Source: Cytospora piceicola (taxonomy: Eukaryota > Ascomycota > Sordariomycetes > Diaporthales > Cytosporaceae). Taken from it: 64,000 nucleotides of DNA. A program made the translations under genes and the position numbers. The notes beneath the pieces were generated by a model, which did not search any database, was not told where the DNA came from, and worked only from the letters and a program-made list of their open reading frames with translations. The stretch is taken from contig JALQBC010000042.1 of assembly GCA_023375675.1 (NCBI GenBank), positions 124,001-188,000 on the forward strand, written 5' to 3'. Positions 38,169 to 49,950 of this stretch are shown here, one piece after another. The number at the start of each line of letters is the position of its first letter. Positions within the stretch are counted from its first letter, which is position 1.

Positions 38169-40038
38169 AGGCCCACGCGGTGCTCGAATGAGCGGAAGCT
38201 GCTTGGAACAGATGTGCGAGAAGGGCTTTGGCGGTGAGATATCCGCCCAAGGCCAGTGCTGGAACATGGTCTTTCCATGGACCTTTTTCTGGGCATCACA
38301 TACGATATTGGAGTTGTGGTCGTCGTGTGACCTTGAATATTTTTTGCGCCCATGGCGTCTGGGCAGATAAGTTATGTGGTTTGGGCATAGGCACGATATC
38401 GGACGAGCCTATACGTGAGTGGCGAAAAGAGTTATGTTTGGGATGATGGTCTCTTGGTCCAGGGCTACAGGTTGGGACAGCAAATGGGGGCAGGACACAC
38501 AGGTTCGGGAGAGACTCGATGACCACCAAGATCAAAACTCACCATGTCCCCCATCTCTGTTGTGGGTGGGGCTGGTTGATGAGGTTTCTTTCCCGGTCTT
38601 TCAGTTTCAATGTCCATATTGGCGTAGACAAAATTTCTGTGTCCTGTCCGTGTGCTAGGGCACTGGTGTTAGAGTAATGCATAATTATCATGACTATTTT
38701 AAGGGCAATGTCTTTGCCCTATGCAGTAGTGCAATGTTTATGCTATGAATGTAAACGATTCCGTATAGTCGGTAGAAGACATACATACGCCGCTATACCA
38801 TTTGTTGAGGATGTTAAAGGGAGCATGATACAACGAGTACGTTAATCCATTGCAGACACAGGTGTTTACTTTCAGGCTCGTGTAAAAACCTAATACTCGT
38901 CTAATAATCAATTGAATTTCCGTGGGATATAGCATTGATAAGCAACATGCTACAAAACAGCAGGAAATCAGATATCAAAGCTTAGAATCACCGCAAAGCC
39001 ACCCATCTCGATGTAACCCACCTATACCAAAGCTCCCTTCCTGCATGCATGTCACATAAAACCCCGATGCCGGCACGGCAGCTCCCCTTTTCTCTGGCTT
39101 CCTCCCTCCAACATACGAGCTACTCCGAAATCAACATGCATCATGACCCGTGCCTGAATACCATGGTCCACAAGGCATATATATATGGATGGTACTTACA
39201 GGTTTGGATACAGCTGTGGGTTAGTTCCCGAGGTTCGCATCCGGCTCCGACATGTCGCAGATCCATGAAACCAGAAACCAGATTATCGGTTGGTTTGGGG
39301 GGCAAGCAAGTAAAAAGCATGTTGGCTGGGCGGAGACTTCGCTTAGACTCGACTAATCCTTATCATGATTTGGGAACCCCCAAGTGTCACCACACTGAGG
39401 TTCGTAAATCATGAGAAATCACCGTGTCGTCTATGCTAGATTGTTTTGCTTGGGTATGTTTGCTTGTTAACAAGTACCTGCAAATCAAATAGGAGTTATG
39501 AAAGGAAGAGGAGGAGGAAAAATGCATTAGAAATACAGGGTTTAACCCCGCGTCCCATCATGTCCGTGACCTGTAAAGGGTATCTGCATATGAACATCAG
39601 AGAAACTAGGTGACAGCAGGAGGTAGCAGCGAATGCCGGCCTCGAATGGCAATGATGCAGTCTGACCTTGCAATATTGTGTTAAAGTGGGCACGAGCAAA
39701 TTTGTAATCACTTGTCAAAGACGGGAGAGGGCAAAGAGCTGAAAGGAAAGATGTGAAGGCATTAGAAGGGTCTTATTGATAGTCATTTGCTAGCTATCTC
39801 AAGCGGTTTCGATTTTGTTGGTTGTCATAGCCTCCTTCTACAATCTTGTCCGAAGATCATCAATACTCGGAAAGACGGTGGCGAGGAGGGATAAAAAGGA
39901 CGTAAAAACAGAACGCCAAAACACCTCGATGATGGTATCGGAAGAAACATGGATGGAAAGAAGAAAAGGCCAGGCTTTCACCACCCAGCTGCAGAGGGGC
40001 ATTGTGATGCCTCCCGCAAGGCTCATGCCACTCTCAAC
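38169..40038. other. Intergenic, tail-to-tail elongase/DUF3455 gene
   Basis: Contains 3' untranslated sequence of both genes. AT-rich stretches lie near 38.67-38.95 and 39.4-39.6 kb. Short frames on both strands carry no recognisable domain. No gene seen. Confidence 0.55.
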
Positions 40039-41003
40039 TTATGGAGACTCGTAGAACCAGTACCTAGAAGAGCAATAGGTCAGCGACATGGGAATGAACA
40101 GCTACCTCAAAAGGCAGGTAGGAGGCGGGAAGAGGAAAACTCACTGTGCGCTGTACTGCACCTCAAAGGCAGCAGGCATACCGGCACACGTGCTCGGGGC
40201 ACTTCCACCGGCCGTCTCGAGGCGGTAGACCTCCTCCAAGTGACCCGTGGCGCCCTCGCGGGCCGTCAGCTTCAGCCACGGCACGGCCGCCTCGCCCTGC
40301 TGGCCTGTAGGCGCGCCTGCGGGGGCGGCGGCCGTGGCGGCCTTTGCGCAAGGGGCCGAGCCCAGCTGTCCGTTGGCGGTGTCGAGGTTGAAGAAGGGGG
40401 TGGTGGTGTTGGTGAAGTAGTGGTGGCCGCTGATGGCGTAGTTGCCCGGTGCCAGGGTTTTGGCGGTGGAGGCCGGGAGAAGGTTGGCCAGGTAGTCGGG
40501 CGACTCGGAGAGGTTGAATGCGAGGGCCACGCGGGGGAGCATGTTGAGCAGGTCCGGGTAGGTGGATGCGATGCAGGAGGCGTTGAAGAGGGTGGCGACG
40601 GCGCCGACTGCGCTGGGAGTTGCGGACTCGTCGGTGGTGTCACAGGTGTAGTTCTGAGTGCCGCGGCCAATGGCGACGTGCTTGAGGGTCAGACCAGAGG
40701 AGACACCTGGGAGAGCTGTGGGTGCTGTTTGTTCTTGTTAGTATCGCTGAATCGGCCAAATAATGAGCGAGATTGAGGGAACGGCTTACAATCTACTGGC
40801 ATCTGAGCAGTGGACAAGTCACAGACTGGTGTTCGCGACATCTGCCTTCCCTCCTGTGTCTTCTGGGCCAACAAGTTGAAGTACTGGGAGATGTCCTTGA
40901 TGGCATCACTGGGCAGGGCGGCATCGAGGTTCAGCTTTGGGTGGGCAGGAGCCGCGAAGGCCGTAGCACCCAGTGCTGAGAGTAGTATCGTTGATGTCCT
41001 CAT
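40039..41003 (-). CDS. Secreted DUF3455 family protein
   Basis: Three exons, 41003-40790, 40724-40145 and 40063-40039, give 272 residues. The last exon encodes only the final QYWFYESP part and the stop. A signal peptide is clear (MRTSTILLSALGATAFAA, about 18 residues). The DUF3455 core includes LKHVAIGRGTQNYTC, a Cys near the middle (NASC), GHHYFTNTTTPFFNL and a VPWLKL segment, and ends in the family-typical EVQYSAQYWFYE. Several N-glycosylation sites are present. The biochemical role of this family is not established; in fungi it is usually predicted to be extracellular. Introns begin GTAAGC and GTGAGT. Confidence 0.9.
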
Positions 41004-41542
41004 GTTGTCGACTGAGCTTCCACCGTAGGGAGATTCCCTTCCTGTATGAGAAGGTGTTGATGTTTTGTTGTCGAAAAATTGGTTGGAGACTTCAAAAGTT
41101 GCTCCTAAATATCCTCCTGGGTATTTTCCCTTCCACCCTTTTCTGTCTTTGTGTCGTCGTACGTGGTATTGTTGACGTCGTCGTTGTCGTTGTTGAGGAA
41201 GGTACTACACACGTGTGCCCCGCAATAACAACAGTAGGTAACCTGACCTTTGATATGGAGAGATGGATGGAGATGGAAAGAGAAACCCAGAGACCGTAAA
41301 CGTTGAGAGGAAAAGTTTGGGAAAATAAAACCAAGGAAAGGAACAACCAACAGAAGAGAGATGGAAAATGGGAAAGAGAAGCGAGGTTATAGGAAAACGA
41401 GATGGGTTTCACGAAAGAGAGAAACATGTACTCATCATGGTGTGGGAGGGACATGCATATCTATACCTTACGGATCATACTTTAGGTACTATGTATGTAT
41501 GGTATAGTATCCCCATGGATGGTACACTACACTATACTACTG

Positions 41543-42710
41543 TACCTAGGTATACAAGGGTTCATGCAAAAGTTCGAGAAGGGCTGGCCGGTCTGTTGGT
41601 CGGCGGCACGAACATGCATGTCCATGTCGTCCACTGTTGGAATGCCCGGCCGGAGAGTGGTCGATGCTACCGCGTGGAAACTGCAGGGTCCAGTGTCCCA
41701 GTGCCCCAAGGACAATGGCCTGATGTGGCCGAGAATAGATAGAGTGGTTTTTTGGGTGGTGGGGGATCGATCTGGTGCGTGTGTTGAAGAAGGAGGAGAA
41801 CGCGGGAAAACAGGATGGTGAGAGCTAAGTGGCTGTCGCGGCTCATGTACGACAGGGGTGTGGTCGAGAAGGTCGCCTGTCCTCCTGTCATTCTAGCCGG
41901 GGGGAGCCCACCACCCCTGTCGGGGTTCTGTACCATAGTAACCCTAGTTAGCCTATAGGTACCTAGGTATGTATGTAAGCGCTTGTGGCAGGAGAAACAA
42001 AAGCAGGAAACGGAACGAGAGGGTTGCAGCGATAAAACACCATGGCATATCTACATAGATACCTAGGTAAAGTCTAGGCCTCAAGTTTCCTTGCTGAGTT
42101 AAGCGGTGGATAAGACACCTGAGTACCTGAGTACATACCTGGTTATCTAATACTTGAACAGATAGCAGGCTACATTACGGCCGTGGTATGAATAACCTGG
42201 GCAAAAGCAAAAATAGATAACAAAAAAAGGACAGAAAAGACAGAAATAGCACCTTGACTGCTGGAGCAGGCATTTTGACAGTACATAGAAATTGTAAAAC
42301 GAGACGGCGCGTCAAGATTGAGGACGGGAGCGCGTGATGAGGCCAATCAGGTTGGCCTTCCGGGGTCAGTGCCCCTCTATTCTTCTCAAGTGCTGCCGCT
42401 ATCCGTCCCCACTTTCTTCCCGGGCGGCTCGACGTGCAACCTCGACGACTTCGATTTCTGCCTTGTTGTTGGACATTAACCACCTGGGCAGGTATGGGTG
42501 GCATTTTCCCCGGATCAGGTATCCATCACTTCAAATGTTCCCGTAAAGGCACCATAGCACGAACAGGAGGCAAAGGCAGAATACATGAGGACCGCTGTGT
42601 GTGCTGAATCAGGTAGCAGTCAGTACCTAGGTAGGTAATTATGCCCAGTAGTAGTACGGACTACCTAGCCTAGGTACTTAGTATGCATAGTAAGTACATG
42701 TACCTAGGTA
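41543..42710. repeat. Cluster of five TACCTAGGTA palindromes
   Basis: Perfect copies start at 41543, 41960, 42060, 42624 and 42701, with degenerate copies (for example CTACCTAGCCTAGGTACTTA at 42661) between them. Spacing is irregular and orientation is undefined because the unit is its own reverse complement. Confidence 0.85.
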
Positions 42711-43547
42711 TACACCAGATTACGACTAGGCCGCTCCAACGGGCCGGCGTCTAAATATGTATCATATCCTCATACCTACACACAGCACCGTACGTACATG
42801 GAAAATTTCCATCTGCTTGTTTCTCTCTTTGTTTCTCTGGCAGACACGTTATCTACAAATTACGCTATAAAATCCTGCAGAAGAATGGGTCTGGCCTCCA
42901 CGTCTCAATGCCTCGTCATGGTTCTAAGAGAGACCCGGGTCTATACTTCTCCAAGCTTTCGGGAACACAGCAGATCATACTACACATCTTATCACTCAAA
43001 CGAGATCTCGGTCTGCATTCAAGCAGATTGACGTTTGTGTTGGTTTGACACGGTTGGTACCGTGGCCATCAGGCCGTCATGCCTGCATGGGCCATCATTG
43101 GCAGATTGCTTTACGTGAGTTGACAAGATTGTTATTTGTAGACTTAGTAGCTCCGAGATATATGCCACCACTCCCTCCCTCTCGCACTCATTTCCTTTGC
43201 TCTTATCACCTTTCGAGTGAGTAAACGAAAGATGGGAACATGCAATATGAAAAAAGAAAACCACAACAAAGGGCGGCTCCCAGGCAAACCCGGGAAGTTT
43301 GGGGGGGTAGTTGGCGCCAACAGATTGACATCAACGTCCAATCCTTCCCTACCACGTCCACACACCATTCCAATATATGACATGCATACGTACCCGCCCC
43401 TACCTCACAATCCTGTTCTTGAACCGCTCGACAACTTCCTGTTCCCATAGGCCAACTTTAGCCCGCAATACCCACGGAACCTCCAAGCATCTCCAATATC
43501 TACATCCTCCGGATTGATTCTGCTACCTGCTGAGGACAGGTCTCTGA

Positions 43548-43560
43548 GGGGGGGGGGGGG
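43548..43560. repeat. Poly-G run of 13
   Basis: Thirteen consecutive G bases in gene-free DNA. Length may be approximate for the usual homopolymer reasons. Confidence 0.85.
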
Positions 43561-43756
43561 CTACTGTGTCTATCAGAGACAGTTGACGGGACGGACACTA
43601 CCATTGGAAAGAAGGAAAGAAACGCAGGAGCACAACGGACCGTACGAGGAGCGACGATGTCAGAGGCATCACAAGCCTCTCTCATGTAGGCAGTACAGCA
43701 AACAGGCACTCGAGCACCCGAGAACACTACACCAAGACGCATCGTAGTGTCCCGCT

Positions 43757-43800
<44 letters not shown>
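43757..43800. repeat. CCAGAA hexanucleotide minisatellite, about seven copies
   Basis: Forty-four bases of perfect 6-bp repeat (CCAGAA; GGTTCT on the other strand). It would read as Gly-Ser repeats in one minus-strand frame, but that frame has no other coding support. Confidence 0.9.
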
Positions 43801-43801
<1 letters not shown>

Positions 43802-44430
43802 CATGCACGTATACACACATACATACAACGAGCCTCTGGCCTGCCGAGCGACATGCAGGCGCCCAGGCAGACTGACCGACCCAAAAGGGGAACCGAATCA
43901 CGGGCAGGAGCGTTAGTCTACCCTATGCGACGGTAACATACCCCCCACCTCCACGCCGGCGGGAAAACAAAATGCAAGTTCCCCATGATTGCACACACCA
44001 GCCACTCACTACCTCATGCCGAGCCGACATTACTCATTTGTCCGCCAGCTCGTTTCATTCGAATGGGCCAGGCGGGAGATATTTTGTTGCCCTTCTGTAT
44101 CCAAGTCCACACCCGCCCACACTCGCTGGCTTGGCGAGGAAGTAGACCGACTAGAGCGGACCACAAGGACATATTCTTGCTCTCGCATCGACATGTTGCG
44201 TGCAGACACACAGGGTACAGGGTGTCAGCCGCTAACGGACCGCGATGCTGACGTTGATGGGCGGGTGTACTTCACCCTCCAATTCTCTCTATTCAAGCCA
44301 CCGGATGCGAAGATGACCCTTCTCAGGCTGCAAGTTCTGCTCGCGAATAATGTATTTCGTTACCCACTGACCCCTGCTCTAATCTCAAATCACAAACCAC
44401 CCCTTGCACCCATTACCGCCCTTGAATAAC

Positions 44431-47214
44431 TCAAGATGGCTCCGTCCAATTCACCTGGTCCACAACCTGTCCGGCAGAGGGATGCGCATATTGTACCCTT
44501 AATCGCAAACGCAGAGGCTAGGTAGAAAAACAAGTCAGTGTGGTCTCTTAGACGCTCATATGAAGAGGGGGACAGTAAACTTACCCCCTTGACACCCTGG
44601 ACCCTCATGGCCTGCGTGGCCTCCGTTCCCGGCGCCAGCTCCGTGCTCGAGATGCTGTTGAGCTGCAGTTTCTGGCTCTTCGGCACGGCAGCTTGCAGCC
44701 CCACGTTCGACAGTGGCCCGCCCGATGCGTTCCTGAAGCGTGCGAGGGCCTGCACAATGCCTTCGGCGTTTCGCTGCGTGGCTATTGTCACCACGAGGCC
44801 GTTGTTGTTGTAACAAGGGTGCCCAGGCGGTGCCGCGGCTTGTGGTGCGGGGGATGATGTGCCCATGTTGCCGAGGAGATCCAGACCAGAGGATGGCGGC
44901 GCGGCGGCTGCTGCTGCTGCCTGAGGTGGTGGTGTGGCTTGCGCGGGAGCAGAGCCGAACAGGTCCATGATGGCAGACATGTTGGAACCGGGTGTTGGTG
45001 TACCAGTGTTTGATGGTGGGGCTGGCGATGTCGTCCCCCCGAGGATGTCGGCGAGGAGATCTGCGTTGTTCTGCGAGCTACCGTTTGTAGGAGTGGCAGA
45101 TGGGACGCTGTCGCCCATGATGTCCATAAGGAGATCCTGTTCTGAGACCTTGATAGGCTTGGATCTCCTGTTTGCCCTCTTCTTCTCCTTGGCTGAGGCC
45201 TCTCCGAGAACGCGGTTCTCCTCTTTAATCTGTGGCGGTGGCATATTCTCGAGCACGCCACGACGAAGCTCGTCGTATAAGAACAGGTTGCCGTACTCAA
45301 CGGCACGCTGTTGCACCTCCACGTCTAAGCTGGTCTGGTAGAATTGCAGTAGCCTTTTGATTCTCTCGATCGGTGTCGCGTCGGTGAACCTCGTTGTCAG
45401 CTTCGTCAACGCCGTCACGATGTACTCGGTAGTGACCTGAGTAGCAAAATTGCTGTTCAGAATGGTGGAGAACAGATCGATAATCTCGTGCTCCTTCACC
45501 TCCTTGACCAGCTCTTCCTCCTCATACTGCCCGCCTTTGAGAAGCGCATTACCGTATTCTCCGATGCACCACGCTCCTGCCTGAGTCAAGCTTTCTTGAG
45601 TAATGTCCTTCTTCAGGTTGGTGTACAGTTTCTGGACAGCATATGTCTGGAGTTCGGGGGTTGTTGCGATGAGTCGGACGACCGATGACAGTATAGGCTC
45701 TTTCACGTAGTTTCCGGCCAAGGTAAGCACTCTCAACATTGTGTCGACGTGCCACCTCTTGTTTGGCGAGTATCTGTCTGCCGCGATGCCGATTTGTGTC
45801 GTCAGGGTAGGCTTGAACTCGTTGTCTGCAACCTCCAGGAACGCCAGGAGCTCCCTGATCAATACCCGGACATTGCTCTCGTTGATAAGCGTGAAACTGA
45901 GATCCAAGGCCCGCCTCCGGATACTGATATCCGGGTCTCTCAGACATTCGAGGATCGTGTTCCTGTGTCTCTGAACGGCGTTGGGCTCGATAGCGACGAC
46001 TTGGACCAGGGTGTTGAGGGCGACATAACGGATGTTGTTGTCCCTGTTGGTAAGGAACTTGCCGAGAATGTTGACACCGAGCACCCGGAGGCCAGAGTCT
46101 GCCTCGATATCGAGAATCGTCCGCACGGCTTCGTAAAGGATCGAGTTGCCAACGTTCTTGGTGGAGTCCGTGTTGGTCGCAACCTGCGCAAGAATGTCGT
46201 TGATCTGCTCGCTGACCTGAGGGTCGCCCACAGCCAATACTCGGAGCAGGTGGAGGATCTTGACCTGCACGAAGGGATCCGTGATGCCCATGACATCATG
46301 CTCAGGGGCATAGCCGGATGATGCCAGGCCCTTGAGAGTTCTGACGAGAATGGGGACAAACTGCCTGAACTTCTCAACGATGCCCTCTTCACCGCCCTCC
46401 TCTTCGTCGGTCTCGCAAAGACTCGTGACGAGAGTCAGGCCGCAAAGCAAGACACCGTGGTTCCTGTCCTGGAGCAGCGCAGCCGCCTTCTCGATGAAGT
46501 GTTCCTGCAGGTCCGGCACCTTGCGACATATCCTCATGGCGCACAGCGCAGCTTTCCTCCTGATGTAAGGGTTGGCGGTCGATACGAGCTTTTCGATTTC
46601 GGAGAAGAGGTCTCGGGACATTTCGACGGAGGCGATGTTGCCGAGCGTGCAGAGCGCCAGACCGACGACATATTGGTTCGAGTGGCCGAGGTCACTGCGG
46701 ATTTGTCAGTACAATGTTCCCAGAATGAGGGAAGATACGGTGACGCAGCATACTTTTGGAGCGAGTTGGTCACCAGCGTGAGCACTTCTTGATTCTCGTC
46801 GAGCAGCAGGCTGGTGGCCAGGTGGCCCAGTCGTTTATCGGCGAAGCGTGGAGAGGCCAGGAGCTTCAGGCACTCGATCTGTCCAAAATGTGTTCTCTCG
46901 CCCAGCGTGAAGAGGTAGAGCAGTTTCGCGACATTGTTCCGTCTGTGTCATAGTGTCCATTACCCATCGTCAGCATATCTGTCTGTATATCCAGGCCGTC
47001 GGTCGCATTGGCCTATGTGCCATGGGCTGAGAATTGGGGCAGAAGCACACCTGACTTGGTGGTCGTGGCTCTCCTCGCGGAAGCTCGCTCGAATCGCCGC
47101 ACTCTCCTTCTGAATAACACCGCGCTCGTCTGCGATAGTCTTGGCCGCCCGGACGTTTCGAATAAACTGCTTAACTGAGGTGTGGCCGTCCATTGTCAGC
47201 GAATCGTAATCCAT
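44431..47214 (-). CDS. APL4: AP-1 complex subunit gamma (gamma-adaptin)
   Basis: Exons 47214-47051, 46942-46754, 46694-44585 and 44517-44431 give 849 residues in one frame. The trunk of helical repeats starts with [20 protein letters not shown] and includes [30 protein letters not shown] and [16 protein letters not shown], the hallmarks of large adaptins. The hinge from about residue 620 is rich in Ala, Pro and Ser and has DLL/DIL clathrin-box-like or ear-binding motifs. The gamma-ear domain (about 740-849) ends NWTEPS. AP-1 sorts cargo between the trans-Golgi network and endosomes with clathrin. The start at 47214 gives a short extension before the conserved SVKQF; a Met at [10 protein letters not shown] would also serve. 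The last exon of 87 nt completes the ear; reading past its donor would give an unrelated tail. Confidence 0.96.
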
Positions 47215-47954
47215 GTTGGGCTATAGATGCAGAGGTTGCTGATCCCAACAGCCAGCGGTCTCTCTCTCTCTCTCCCTCTCTCCCTCTCTTTCTCTCTTGC
47301 TGCTCTCCCTTTGTGTCTCTCTGTCTGCCTCATTGGTGGGGAATGTCTGAGCTTACGGGAACTCATGATGCTATCAAGTTGGAAGGTACAAACCCCACGA
47401 GGGGGACCGACGAAAGGGCTGAGGGCCAAAATTTGGAGTCAAGTGCACGGTTTCGAAGGAAGGGTACGGGAAGGAGATCGCCTTTTCTGTACTGTATGTT
47501 GATTGTTCCAAAGAGCAAGTCGGTCGCCGGTGTCTCAAGCTAAACTGCAAGTGCCAAGTGCACCACTGTAGCAGGTAGTCTACGATGTCGATTGCGGCGG
47601 GCCTGAACACCGCCAAGTGGCTTCCAAGGCTACTAGAGACCCACTAGAGAAATGTCCAACTGCAGGCCCTGGTTGCACCTGGAATGCACGGGCTGCCAAG
47701 CAAACAGCTTACCCCTTTTTCTACCTCAGTTCTCCCCCGCCACCCCCCCCCCTGCCTTCTTGACAGGTGGTCAATGCAATCACCACTTAGTAGTCACTAA
47801 GAGTATACGTACACCCTACATTTTAAGGGATTATGAACAAAAAGCTACACATTATGAGGCTGTAATTATTTCTCACCTTCATAAATTAATTTCTATTTAC
47901 AAGTTGAAGTGATACTGTAAAGATATATACAAATATACACAAAAGACCTCCCTC
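47215..47954. other. Upstream region of gamma-adaptin, with CT tract
   Basis: A CT-rich, partly (CT)n tract at about 47259-47330 lies next to the start codon, so the gamma-adaptin leader is GA-rich. A 10-C run is at 47743-47752. The far end, near 47.8-47.95 kb, is AT-rich and should be the 3' untranslated region of the mannosidase gene. Confidence 0.6.
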
Positions 47955-49950
47955 TCAAGCCCAGGCCACATCTGGCCGGTGCAAAGCATGCGCCTCCGTG
48001 TTCAACACCCATGTATCCAGATCAACCAGGTCAAACTCGGAGAACACCAGGTAGAAGTACTTCAGTGTCTCTGCAAACCAGAAGCTCTCCATCGAGTCAA
48101 CCTGCTCCGTCACCGACACGGTTACGTCCCGGAGGCTTGCCGCGCCTACCTTGGTCTTTGTATGCTTCTCAATGCTCGAAAACATCATCCACGCCTTGTC
48201 CATCCACGTGGGGTCGCCCGTAAGCCTGTACATGAGGAAGACCGACTCAATGGCCTCGGGCCGTAGTATGTACTTCTTGTCGTTGAGCTCCACGAAGCCC
48301 GGCGGGAGATGCTTGTTCTGAATGAGGTTGTCGACGTCCTTGCTCTTGGGGTCCAGGGGGGCCTTCGACCCCGAGTAGTGATCCCGCACCGCAGTCCGCC
48401 ATTTCAGGTCGTCGTACGCGCATTCGGGCCCCGTCTGGCTGTCATCCACGCCTCCGCAGGCAACAAATCCGAATATCTCGGGCATGATCCCCGTCGCCGT
48501 GGCGTTGTACGCCCAGACACACCCATCCGTCAGCTCGAGCGCGAGATCCATCTCGGCCGGCCTATCGAATACCTTTGCGGCGAGGCCGACCATCCCGCCC
48601 GCGAAACAGGTCAGGTGCTGCCCTTTGGGCACGTTGACGGCGTCGTACTTTCCGTCCACGGTCTTGACGTTCGCGTCGCCCGAGATGACTATCGGGATGT
48701 TGTCTTCGTTCATGGCGCGGCGCATCAGGTGCGTCTTGGCGACGCCGATGAACTTCTCGTACATCTTCTTAGGTTGGTCGACCACTCCGCCGAGCAGGAG
48801 GTATTGCTTGGGGAAGTACTCGTAGAGAGAATCTGCCATCCCGCCAAGGGTAAAGCCGTTGTGCTTCTTAAACGAGGGCGGAGACTCAGTTGTGTGTACC
48901 ACAACAGGCCACATGCCTGGCAACTTCGTGTCATCCTGGCCCTCCTCGAACACGTCCGAGACCCTCTGCACGGCATCGTAGTATTTCATATCCCCCGTCA
49001 ACTGCGAGAGCTTGGTGAACTCGAGTGACAGTGACCCCAGCTCCGAGACGAGCACGCTCTTGGGGTGCTTTTGCTCATGGCCGGTCATGTAACTGCGCAA
49101 CAACCAAATCAGTAAAGTACTCCTCGAGAGTGCCTGGGTTTCGAGAGATGGTCACCCACAATTTCCAGTCCCACCTAGCAATGGGCATCCTATCATCCGT
49201 ATCAAAAGCACACATCAGTAGCTCCCCCACCTCGACCGCCTTGTTCAGCAAGGTCTCGTACTTCTTCCCACTCAGCTCATAGGCAGCCAAGAACCCGCCC
49301 ATGTACCGAATCGTCGTCTCAAACACGTTAACAAGGTCAGCCTCCGTCCTCGAGAAGTCGATCGTCTCCGCCACCTTCACAGCAGCCTCGAACTCTTTCT
49401 CGAGCCCCATGATCCACAGCGTGTCCAGCGCGTCCACCAGCGTGGCCGCCCACCCGCCGAACGGGTTCTTCGCCTGGCCCGTCAGCGGCGTCACCTCGTC
49501 CGCCATCCATGCGTGCCTCTTGTACCCCTCCCAGCTGTGCACGAAGCTCTCCCTGACGGCCCCCCGCCTCGCCAGCCGCGCCCGCCGGGCCGCCTCCGAC
49601 TCGGCCGGGGCGCCGGCCTGTATCCTCGGGATGGGGACCCTCCTCCCGCCCCCGCCCGCCCCCACCGCCGGCAGGCTCCGCAGCTCGCCCGCCACGGGGA
49701 ACCGCTCGGGCAGCTTCCACCATCTCGTGGCGCCGAGCGCGCCCCCGTTCTCGGCGGCCCCCTGGGCGTAGACGTCGTCGACGGGGGCGACGTTGTGGTG
49801 GCCCGACTGCGGCGGGCGGTTGGGCACCGTGTTCGGCGGGGCGTAGTTGGAGGGCGCCTGCTCGTTGTTGAGGTCGAACAGCCAGTATACGAAGAGTAGC
49901 CAGACGGCCACCACCAGTATCAGCGGGCGCCACCGCCGCAGGGGTGGCAT
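47955..49950 (-). CDS. Class I alpha-1,2-mannosidase (GH47), type II membrane protein
   Basis: Two exons, 49950-49160 and 49092-47955, give 642 residues; the intron begins GTGGGT and ends GCGCAG. An upstream donor in the same region (AG|GTGGGA) would delete RWDWK and is less likely. A short cytosolic tail precedes a hydrophobic anchor at about 9-25, then a Pro/Gly/Ala-rich stem. The catalytic domain from about residue 140 shows DALDTLWIMGL, MGGFLAAYELSG, LGSLSLEFTKLSQLTGD, GGMADSLYEY, the LTCFAGGM and LTDGCVWAYN cysteines, LRPEAIESVF, and NTEAHAL near the end, whose Thr binds calcium. GH47 enzymes trim mannose from N-glycans in the ER or Golgi; the anchor suggests Golgi residence. It lies downstream of gamma-adaptin in the same orientation. 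Confidence 0.95.

Larger units (their letters stand above)
41004..44430. other. Gene-free, repeat-rich stretch upstream of the DUF3455 gene
   Basis: 3.4 kb with no gene I can support. It has the densest cluster of TACCTAGGTA palindromes in the window, a 13-G run, and a hexanucleotide repeat. The part next to 41.0 kb should be the promoter of the DUF3455 gene; the part near 44.4 kb should hold the gamma-adaptin 3' untranslated region. Confidence 0.6.

Noticed and set aside
43669..43884. Gly-Ser repeat peptide across the hexanucleotide repeat
   Set aside because: The repeat alone creates it; flanking frame has no coding character.
44390..44584. Read-through C-terminus of gamma-adaptin without the last intron
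   Set aside because: The spliced version gives the conserved ear ending NWTEPS, whereas the read-through tail is unlike any adaptin.
48309..49028. 239-codon plus-strand frame opposite the GH47 gene
   Set aside because: Antisense to conserved catalytic segments; no domain of its own.
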